Source: Peptococcaceae bacterium BRH_c23 (GTDB taxonomy: Bacteria; Bacillota_B; Desulfitobacteriia; Desulfitobacteriales; Desulfitobacteriaceae). From it: DNA of 5,274 nucleotides. This document shows positions 1 to 4,771 of this stretch, in pieces. Every line of letters begins with the position of its first letter. Within the stretch, counting starts at the first letter, position 1. The position numbers and the translations under genes are program-made. A model generated the notes under the pieces. The model was not told where the DNA came from, made no database searches, and worked only from the letters and a program-made list of their open reading frames with translations. Where the stretch lies: positions 1 to 5,274 of the forward strand of contig LADV01000310.1 of assembly GCA_000961805.1 (NCBI GenBank), read 5' to 3'.

Positions 1-13
1 TGGAGGGGTGCCA

Positions 14-886
14 GTGGAACATTCCGTGCAATTAGGGACGCAATACTACCGGGAGAGTATCTGTGCAAGTTTACGCGAACTGCGCGACCGTGAAAAACTC
101 CCCTTTCAAATCGTGGAACATAAGCAGGGAAAACGCTGGATCATTAAGTGTCAGTTCCAAGAGAATTCGTTGGATGAAACTGAAAATGAGGGAATGGTAC
201 AAAAAATCCATCGTTATTATTTAGCGAATGCCTTGGCAGAAACGATTTTGCAGCATTGGGAAAGAGACCACATCGTTCAAATACTTAAAAAAAAGCAATA
301 CTTAAAAGAAACCAATTGGCAAATAATACTCAACAAAGCTGTGGACTATTTGAATCAAGGACTAGGGCAAGTTCGTGGTTATCGAGTGAACCGTAAAACC
401 ATCCTAGTTACCCAAATTTTAAGTTGCTTAGATCAGAGCGCAGTTTTTGACATAGAGGGTTTTTTACGGTTTCGTGCACAAGAGTATAAAAACGAAGTAT
501 CCAAAGCAGTGGAATACGCTATTGATGAGTACGTTATTGAAAAAGAGTATTTAGAATTTATCCAGCTGTTAAAGCACTTCGTAGAAAGTCAAAGACCTCG
601 TCTGGAATTTTTACATGTGGGAATGACACCAAAAGGTAAATTTCATCTCTATAACAATGAAGGAGTTCAAGTAACCCATCAGTTCCTTGAAGACTATCAG
701 CTTGACAATATTCATGAGCTAGGGTATGAAGATTTATTGGTCAGTGCCTTAATAGTCGTTGCACCTCGTCAAATTACGCTGCACATACGTTATGATGGTT
801 ACAAAGATACCTTGCAAACAATCCGGAGTGTTTTTGGAGATCGAGTCTGTGATTGTAAAGGTTGTTCCCTATGTGAAAAGTTTTGA
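14..886 (+). CDS. ytxC: YtxC-like sporulation protein
   Basis: The product is 290 aa and resembles the YtxC family, proteins of unknown biochemical role that are restricted to spore formers and named as sporulation proteins. Recognition rests on overall sequence style and on position: ytxC lies just upstream of thrS in Bacillus subtilis too. A GTG at 8 is in frame, but it overlaps the GGAGGGG ribosome binding site at 2-8. The GTG at 14 sits 7 nt after GGAGG and is the better start. No signal peptide or membrane segment is visible; the protein looks soluble, charged and largely helical. The last residues form a compact cysteine cluster, C-x-C-x2-C-x2-C at about residues 279, 281, 284 and 287, which could bind a metal. 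The stop codon overlaps the -35 box of the thrS promoter, so the gene ends where the next transcription unit begins. Its own promoter is outside the window. Confidence 0.82.
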   Translation: MEHSVQLGTQYYRESICASLRELRDREKLPFQIVEHKQGKRWIIKCQFQENSLDETENEGMVQKIHRYYLANALAETILQHWERDHIVQILKKKQYLKETNWQIILNKAVDYLNQGLGQVRGYRVNRKTILVTQILSCLDQSAVFDIEGFLRFRAQEYKNEVSKAVEYAIDEYVIEKEYLEFIQLLKHFVESQRPRLEFLHVGMTPKGKFHLYNNEGVQVTHQFLEDYQLDNIHELGYEDLLVSALIVVAPRQITLHIRYDGYKDTLQTIRSVFGDRVCDCKGCSLCEKF

Positions 887-912
887 CAAAAATGAGATTG
901 GCTTGTTATAAT
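883..912 (+). promoter_or_regulatory. Sigma-A promoter of thrS
   Basis: TTGACA at 883-888 and TATAAT at 907-912 are both perfect consensus boxes, separated by 18 nt. Transcription should start near 918-920, just ahead of the T-box leader. The -35 box contains the TGA stop of the upstream ytxC-like gene (884-886). Such a strong promoter suits a leader that is controlled by termination rather than by initiation. Confidence 0.9.
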
Positions 913-940
913 AAGTCATTCCTTAAATCTAGTCAAAATC

Positions 941-1177
941 GTTGAAAGGGAGAGTATCCTGAAACTACCGTGTAAGAGATGGAATGCCTAGGCTGTAAGC
1001 TTTCCTCACGGACGCACAGGAGAAAACCACCCTTGAGTGTGGGGCTGAACTTTAGTAAGCTCTGCCGTACCCCGCGTTAAGGGAAATCGAGTGAGAGGTG
1101 CGATATCAAACCTTTCAATTGGGTGGAACCACGGGAGTAGAACTCTCGTCCCTGTCAGGGACGAGAGTTTTTTATTT
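941..1177 (+). promoter_or_regulatory. T-box leader (tRNA-Thr sensing) of thrS
   Basis: This leader binds uncharged tRNA and lets transcription continue into thrS when threonyl-tRNA runs low. Stem I closes by AAGGG (946-950) with CCCTT (1030-1034). Above it lies the internal specifier loop, with AGTA (953-956) on the 5' side and GAAAACCA (1022-1029) on the 3' side. TCCTG/CAGGA (957-961/1017-1021) and CCGTG/CACGG (968-972/1007-1011) continue the stem. The specifier is read as ACC (1026-1028), a Thr codon, followed by the usual A. The T-box proper is at 1117-1135. Its antiterminator pairs GGG (1121-1123) with CCC (1150-1152) and ACGGGAG (1131-1137) with CTCTCGT (1143-1149), leaving the 7-nt bulge TGGAACC (1124-1130). 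The TGGA in the bulge predicts a tRNA ending in UCCA. The competing terminator is listed separately. Confidence 0.95.
1141..1177 (+). terminator. T-box intrinsic terminator
   Basis: A perfect 13-bp stem (1141-1153 with 1157-1169) and a 3-nt loop is followed by a T-rich run broken by one A. The 5' arm includes 1143-1152, the same bases that form the 3' side of the antiterminator, so the two structures exclude each other. It stops transcription ahead of thrS when tRNA-Thr is charged. Confidence 0.95.
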
Positions 1178-1207
1178 TTAAGAATAATTTACTAAGGAGT
1201 GAAATCA

Positions 1208-3142
1208 ATGCTTAAGGTCACCTTAAAAGACGGCTCAATTCGCGAGGTTGAACCAGGAACGACAATAGTGGAACTCGCGTCTTCTATCTCTCGGGGACTG
1301 GCGAAAGTTGCGGTAGCCGGGAAAGTCAATGATAAGACGAAGGACCTTTCCTATCCACTGACGGAAGATGCGGCGGTGGAGATCATAACCATAGATAGTG
1401 ACGAAGGGTTAGATGTTTTAAGGCATTCCACAGCCCATTTAATGGCCGAGGCCGTAGGAAATCTTTTTCCAGGGACAAAATTTGGAATTGGACCTTCGAT
1501 TGCCAAGGGGTATTACTATGACTTTGACTCTGAACATGTGTTTACTCCCGAGGATCTGGTAAGTATAGAGAAGGAAATGAACCGTCTTATCAAGGAAAAG
1601 CATTCTTTCCAACGGAGAGAAGTCACCCGAGCTGAGGCACTTTCTCACTTTGGTGCATTGGGAGAGAAATATAAGGTTGAACTCATTGAGGGCCTTCCTG
1701 AGGATGCGACGATTTCAATGTACACTCAAGGGAACTTCACTGACCTTTGTGCAGGGCCCCATCTTCCCTCCACGGCCAATATTAAGGCCTTTAAGCTGAT
1801 GAGCTTAGCGGGTGCTTATTGGCGCGGAAGCGAAAAGAATAAAATGCTGCAGAGGATCTATGGAACCGTCTTTGCTAAACCAGCAGATCTGGAAGACCAC
1901 TTGTTCAAGTTGGAAGAAGCTAAGCGACGTGACCATCGTAAGCTCGGTCTGGAGCTCGATCTCTTTAGCCTACACGAAGAGGGCCCCGGTTTTCCATTTT
2001 TCCATCCTAAAGGCATGATCTTACGCAATGCGCTGGAGGATTTTTGGCGGCAGGAACACCGTCGACGCGGGTACCAGGAGATTAAGACCCCAATTATTCT
2101 GAATCGTTCGATGTGGGAACAATCCGGTCATTGGAATCATTATAAGGAAAATATGTATTTCACAGAAATTGACGACCAGGATTTTTGCGTAAAACCCATG
2201 AACTGTCCAGGTGGCATGATCATGTATAAGACAAAAATGCGCAGTTATCGTGACCTCCCGCTTCGTGTCGGGGAACTGGGACTTGTACACCGCCATGAAC
2301 TTTCGGGTGCACTCCACGGCTTACTACGCGTTCGAAACTTTACTCAGGATGATGCGCATATTTTCATGCTCCCTTCTCAAATCAATGAAGAACTCATTGG
2401 GGTTATAGAACTCGTTGACTATTTCTATAAAGTGTTTGGTTTTGAGTATAAAGTGGAATTGTCGACCCGGCCTGAGGATTCCATGGGCTCAGATGAGGAT
2501 TGGGAAACCGCCACCAAGGCCCTTCAAGATGCCTTAGAAGATAAGGGAATTGAATACAAGATTAATCCGGGTGATGGAGCCTTCTATGGACCTAAAATCG
2601 ATTTTCATGTCAAGGATTGCCTCGATCGGACCTGGCAGTGTGGAACGATTCAACTTGATTTTCAAATGCCGGAGAAGTTTGACTTATCCTATATCGGTGA
2701 AGACGGTCAAAAGCATCGCCCAGTCATGATTCACCGGGTGGTGTATGGAAGTATCGAACGCTTTATTGCACTTCTGACAGAGCATTATGCAGGGGCCTTT
2801 CCTGTCTGGCTGACACCGACTCAGGTTCGAATTCTGCCGATCAGTGAGCGGCACCATGAATATGCCAAATCCCTAGCTTCCCGTCTCAATGAACTGGATA
2901 TCCGGGTGGAAACGGATGATCGCAAAGAAAAGATCAGCTATAAGATACGAGAGGCTCAAACGGAAAAGATTCCGTATACGTTAGTTGTCGGGGACCAGGA
3001 AGCTGAGTCCAATATGGCTGCTGTTCGAAGGTATGGTCAAGGTAATTCTGGAGAAAAAATGTCGATCGATGCATTTATAATGCTTATTCAGGAAGAAATT
3101 AAGAGTAAGAAAATCCTGAAGGCTTACCTTAAAGAAGATTAA
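1208..3142 (+). CDS. thrS: Threonine--tRNA ligase
   Basis: This 644-aa class II synthetase joins threonine to tRNA-Thr in the cytosol, and its length is normal for bacterial ThrS. In order it has a TGS domain (about 1-62), the editing (SAD) domain, the catalytic core (about 240-535) and a C-terminal anticodon-binding domain (about 540-644). Editing residues H73 and H77 (HSTAH) with C181 and H185 (CAGPH) are present. The zinc-site residues are C333 (MNCPGG), H384 (QDDAH) and H509 (MIHR). The motif 2 arginine is R362 in HRHE and the motif 3 arginine is R518 in SIERF. Residue roles are taken from the E. coli enzyme, to which spacing matches almost exactly. A GTG at 1199 is in frame but overlaps the AAGGAG site (1194-1199); ATG 1208 has an 8-nt spacer and is preferred. 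The gene is controlled by the upstream T-box and looks fully functional. Confidence 0.98.
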   Translation: MLKVTLKDGSIREVEPGTTIVELASSISRGLAKVAVAGKVNDKTKDLSYPLTEDAAVEIITIDSDEGLDVLRHSTAHLMAEAVGNLFPGTKFGIGPSIAKGYYYDFDSEHVFTPEDLVSIEKEMNRLIKEKHSFQRREVTRAEALSHFGALGEKYKVELIEGLPEDATISMYTQGNFTDLCAGPHLPSTANIKAFKLMSLAGAYWRGSEKNKMLQRIYGTVFAKPADLEDHLFKLEEAKRRDHRKLGLELDLFSLHEEGPGFPFFHPKGMILRNALEDFWRQEHRRRGYQEIKTPIILNRSMWEQSGHWNHYKENMYFTEIDDQDFCVKPMNCPGGMIMYKTKMRSYRDLPLRVGELGLVHRHELSGALHGLLRVRNFTQDDAHIFMLPSQINEELIGVIELVDYFYKVFGFEYKVELSTRPEDSMGSDEDWETATKALQDALEDKGIEYKINPGDGAFYGPKIDFHVKDCLDRTWQCGTIQLDFQMPEKFDLSYIGEDGQKHRPVMIHRVVYGSIERFIALLTEHYAGAFPVWLTPTQVRILPISERHHEYAKSLASRLNELDIRVETDDRKEKISYKIREAQTEKIPYTLVVGDQEAESNMAAVRRYGQGNSGEKMSIDAFIMLIQEEIKSKKILKAYLKED

Positions 3143-3199
3143 GTCAGATTAAGCTGAGTGCAATGTCCTGAAATAAGGCGGTTCAAGGGCTTGGGAAGC

Positions 3200-3246
3200 A
3201 TAACTTTACATTCCGCTTAACAGCAGGGATGTAAAGTTATTTTAAA
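3200..3246 (+). terminator. Terminator after thrS
   Basis: A perfect 12-bp inverted repeat (3200-3211 with 3229-3240), extendable by a G-U pair and two G-C pairs to 15 bp, has an 11-nt loop. It runs straight into TTTT and a further T-rich tract (3250-3256). It lies 57 nt after the thrS stop and should end that transcript. The stem is nearly symmetric, so it may also work on the other strand. Confidence 0.85.
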
Positions 3247-3324
3247 GTATTTTTTCTCAAGACGCCCCTGAACTCCTACAAACAGACCTGTTATGATAGT
3301 CTTGAATAGGTAGGTGGGGCTCCC

Positions 3325-3651
3325 ATGGACAAGATTATCATGATCTACTATGGCAGAAATTTCACATCTGAAGAGATAGAGCTTATCCAATGGACAAGAA
3401 AAAGATATCCACAACTATCGAGGAAGGAACTAGCGTCAACCGTCTGTGAATTTTTAGGATGGACGACACCCGCTGGTTATAAAGCCTCGAACTGGACCTA
3501 TCTGGGTGAAACTCAAGGTCGGGGTCGGATGGATCGAAAAAATGAGTATGCTCTATCTCGTAAGGCTATCTATATGTATCCCCTCCAAAAAGACTTTAAA
3601 GACTGCCTTAAAGGGATTAAGCCCTGCAAAACGGTGAATCCAGATGATTAG
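3325..3651 (+). pseudogene. Internally deleted DruA-like (DUF4338) gene
   Basis: The 108-aa product joins two separate parts of a DUF4338 protein, the family that includes DruA of the Druantia anti-phage system and that is also found as stand-alone, often multicopy genes. Residues 1-48 match the family's N-terminal start: GRNFT, then a helix, then LSRKELASTVCEFLGW. Residues 51-98 match its C-terminal end: ASNWTYLGETQGRGRMDR, then KAIYMYPL and a DF-x3-L tail. Intact members are several times longer, so the middle (probably about 200 codons or more) is missing, with the join near residues 48-51 (about 3466-3477). The frame is preserved through the join. AGGTGGGG at 3312-3319 is a usable ribosome binding site, and a weak -10-like TATGAT is at 3292-3297, so a short protein could still be made. 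Family assignment is from memory of the motifs. The biochemical role of the family is uncertain, and the remnant is probably inactive. Confidence 0.72.
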
Positions 3652-3932
3652 AGCAGAAATGCGACAAGAGAAACGAGCCCAAGAGCAAGCACTCAGAGTA
3701 AACTTGTTCAGCTAAAGCTGAACATCGGGGCTTCAGGTGGGGAGTTTACCCCACCTGAAGTGGAGAACGGGGGAACGCCCACTTATAGAAGTGGGCGTCT
3801 CGCCGTTGGATGAAGGAGTTAGAAGCCAAAGAATTCAAGTTTGTAGGACCAGAGGTGTACCCTGAGAAACGGGCCATAGCCAATAGAAAGTGTGGCTACG
3901 AGACACCGGAAGACGAAAAATATTCAGATTAA
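3644..3932 (+). pseudogene. Small gene split by hairpin element
   Basis: Two short reading frames flank the hairpin block. The first opens at ATG 3644, overlapping the stop of the preceding gene by 8 nt, and reads MIRAEMRQEKRAQEQALR before entering the hairpins and stopping at 3713-3715. The second is open from before ATG 3810 (residues RWMKELEAKEFKFVGPEV onwards) to TAA 3930-3932, 40 codons from the ATG. It continues with KRAIANRKCGYETPEDE, which looks like real protein sequence. Both halves are charged and helical. Joined, they would give a protein of about 60 aa, translationally coupled to the DruA-like gene. I do not recognise a family. The reading of one gene interrupted by an insert is inference; the right half may instead be an independent 40-aa ORF. 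Confidence 0.45.
3705..3807. repeat. Three-hairpin palindromic element
   Basis: There are three back-to-back perfect hairpins. H1 is TGTTCAGCT/AGCTGAACA (3705-3713 with 3716-3724). H2 is CTTCAGGTGGGG/CCCCACCTGAAG (3731-3742 with 3749-3760, 6-nt loop). H3 is ACGCCCACTT/AAGTGGGCGT (3775-3784 with 3789-3798), enclosed by AACGG/CCGTT (3766-3770 with 3803-3807) across two 4-nt internal-loop sides. There is no T-run, so these are not ordinary terminators. The block contains no gene, and its edges coincide with the loss of reading frame in the flanking ORFs. This resembles the palindromic ends, or a non-autonomous relic, of IS200/IS605-type elements, including their structured guide RNAs. I cannot confirm the family from sequence alone. 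Confidence 0.6.
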
Positions 3933-3938
3933 ATTGGA

Positions 3939-3966
3939 GGGGATGCCGGAAGGTATCCCCTTATTT
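3939..3966 (+). terminator. Candidate terminator after the gene debris
   Basis: A 9-bp stem (3939-3947 with 3952-3960, one G-U pair) is capped by a GGAA tetraloop of GNRA type and followed by TTATTT. It begins 7 nt after the stop at 3932, as expected for the end of that transcript. The U-tract is short, so termination may be partial. Confidence 0.6.
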
Positions 3967-4066
3967 GTGATACAGACCTTATTATTAGAAGTAGCTTTAA
4001 AGTGGTCAGAATACAACAGTAGCACAGAGTTTGAGTCGTTTGGGAATAGCTGAGTAGTAACTTATT

Positions 4067-4225
4067 TTGAATGTAAAAGGTGAGTTTAACTCTGCCCTGA
4101 ACTATTTCAGGCAGGCGGAAAAACTATATTTGCTAGGTAAGAAGACAGGATTGCAGCAGGATTGGTCGGTGAGTGGACTTAAGGAGTTTTACCCTGATTA
4201 TGTCTCATTCAGGGACAGTTTTTAA
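4067..4225 (+). pseudogene. TPR-like protein fragment
   Basis: A 52-codon open frame with no ATG and no clear ribosome binding site encodes KGEFNSALNYFRQAEKLYLL followed by GKKTGL. This has the spacing and residues of a tetratricopeptide-repeat helix pair (G-x4-AL-x3-QAE-x-L). After it the sequence reads KEFYPDYVSFRDSF and stops. An upstream TAA at 4058-4060 closes the frame. The piece is most likely the remains of a larger TPR protein in decayed DNA. It could be chance, since one repeat is weak evidence. Confidence 0.35.
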
Positions 4226-4245
4226 GAATAAAGCTCCAGATACAT

Positions 4246-4267
4246 TGTTTAAAGCATGTTTAAAGCA
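4246..4267. repeat. 11-bp perfect tandem repeat, possible activator site
   Basis: TGTTTAAAGCA occurs twice with no gap (4246-4256 and 4257-4267). The period is close to one helical turn, and each unit is itself nearly palindromic (ends TG/CA). It lies about 105 bp upstream of the -24 element, roughly -120 to -140 from the expected start. That is a typical distance for the upstream site of a sigma-54 enhancer-binding protein. The role is inferred from position only. Confidence 0.45.
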
Positions 4268-4303
4268 AAGTGTTTTATGATAGGACAATTATTCTTCGCA
4301 ACG

Positions 4304-4324
4304 AGTGCCCTATTGTAGTGCACT
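4304..4324. promoter_or_regulatory. Imperfect inverted repeat upstream of sigma-54 promoter
   Basis: AGTGC (4304-4308) and GCACT (4320-4324) form an inverted repeat with an 11-nt gap. The right arm sits inside the palindrome GTGCAC (4318-4323). It is centred about 70 bp before the expected start and may be a protein-binding site, but the arms are short. Confidence 0.25.
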
Positions 4325-4359
4325 TTTGGCAACCCCTTAATATTGGGCTACGGGCAAAT

Positions 4360-4375
4360 TGGCATAGAATTTGCA
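4360..4375 (+). promoter_or_regulatory. Sigma-54 (-24/-12) promoter
   Basis: TGGCATAGAATTTGCA matches the sigma-54 consensus TGGCAC-N5-TTGCA. Only one position of the -24 half differs, and the spacing between GG (4361-4362) and GC (4373-4374) is exact. Transcription should begin near 4386. Such promoters need RpoN and an ATP-dependent activator bound upstream, so the operon is expected to be silent without a specific signal. The first gene downstream is the small Cys-rich subunit at 4560, with no terminator in between. Confidence 0.8.
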
Positions 4376-4404
4376 ATTGGAAGAGGCTGAGTGCAGAATT
4401 TTCA

Positions 4405-4422
4405 TAATTATAAAAATAATTA
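4405..4422. repeat. AT-only inverted repeat in the leader
   Basis: TAATTAT (4405-4411), AAAA, then ATAATTA (4416-4422) forms a perfect 7-bp inverted repeat about 20 nt after the expected start site. As RNA it would be a weak hairpin; as DNA it could bend or bind a protein. No function can be assigned. Confidence 0.3.
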
Positions 4423-4425
4423 GAT

Positions 4426-4518
4426 ATGTCTGTGGCAGAATTCGAGAGCGTACGGGCGATGATACAAGGAGGTGACGGTAAGCGAAATCGGGCAATCGCG
4501 GAGAAACGAAAAGTATAA
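4426..4518 (+). CDS. Possible 30-aa leader ORF
   Basis: ATG 4426 to TAA 4516-4518 encodes 30 residues beginning MSVAEFESVRAMI and ending in a basic tail (KRNRAIAEKRKV). It lies in the long leader between the sigma-54 start and the first structural gene. There is no ribosome binding site before its ATG, which argues against strong translation. A perfect anti-SD match, AAGGAGGTGA, lies inside it at 4466-4475 with no start codon at a usable distance. It could be a leader peptide, a gene remnant or chance. I do not recognise it. Confidence 0.25.
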   Translation: MSVAEFESVRAMIQGGDGKRNRAIAEKRKV

Positions 4519-4559
4519 CAAAGTGAATTAAGAGTATTTTGAAAGGGGGCAATTAACAA

Positions 4560-4748
4560 GTGGCGATGTGTAAAGAATGTGAATGTTTTCATCCTATCCC
4601 AGACACTGAGTGGGATCACGAGCGAGGGACTGGAGACTGTGTTAAGACAATGCGAGATAATAAAGGTAAATATTGGCATACTGCGAAAGTGAAGGAAAAG
4701 TCAAATTGTGCCGAATTTAAACCCGGACTAAGAGATCAGTCAAAATAA
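4560..4748 (+). CDS. X-succinate synthase small (gamma-like) Fe-S subunit
   Basis: This 62-aa protein resembles the tiny Fe-S subunits of fumarate-adding glycyl-radical enzymes such as BssC of benzylsuccinate synthase. Those subunits bind one [4Fe-4S] cluster and stabilise the catalytic subunit. The visible pattern is C4-x2-C7, then FHPIPDTEW, then GDCV with C27, then C50 in SNCAEF. These four cysteines are the likely ligands. C9 (CKECEC) is an extra cysteine next to the first pair. The GTG start at 4560 lies 10 nt after GGGGG (4545-4549); ATG 4566 would be 16 nt away and would remove only two residues. The gene is directly followed by the large subunit with a 23-nt gap, the gamma-then-alpha order of known bss operons. 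No activase gene precedes it. The family is fairly certain from motif plus context; whether to call it BssC, AssC or another paralogue is not. Confidence 0.78.
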   Translation: MAMCKECECFHPIPDTEWDHERGTGDCVKTMRDNKGKYWHTAKVKEKSNCAEFKPGLRDQSK

Positions 4749-4771
4749 AAATTTGAGGGGGGAAACAAGCG

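Larger units (their letters stand above)
3961..4359. other. Mostly non-coding stretch upstream of the sigma-54 promoter
   Basis: Apart from the TPR-like fragment and the short repeats listed separately, I see no convincing gene on either strand. A 36-codon frame at 3943-4053 overlaps the terminator hairpin and has a poorly spaced ribosome site. A weak hairpin, CCCTGA/TCAGGG (4192-4197 with 4209-4214), stands before TTTTT and might end transcripts coming from the left. The stretch separates the gene debris from the sigma-54 promoter and probably holds activator sites. Confidence 0.5.

Noticed and set aside
1812..2018. 68-codon plus-strand frame inside thrS
   Set aside because: It is an out-of-frame shadow of thrS with no ribosome binding site.
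2021..2317. 98-codon open frame on the minus strand
   Set aside because: It lies wholly inside thrS, whose catalytic motifs are intact on the plus strand.
3217..3414. 65-codon open frame on the minus strand
   Set aside because: It overlaps the thrS terminator and the DruA-like remnant and has no recognisable motif.
3705..3807. CRISPR array or tandem terminators
   Set aside because: The hairpins differ in sequence, there are no repeated units with spacers, and no T-run follows any of them.
3943..4053. 36-codon plus-strand ORF starting ATG CCG GAA
   Set aside because: Its start lies inside the hairpin at 3939-3960, with a GGAGG only about 2 nt away. The hairpin reading explains the bases better, and the peptide has no family resemblance.
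4275..4679. 134-codon open frame on the minus strand
   Set aside because: It covers the sigma-54 promoter, the leader and most of the small Fe-S subunit gene on the opposite strand, and its composition (runs of Ser, Phe, Ile, Cys) looks like antisense translation. A nested second minus-strand frame has the same problem.
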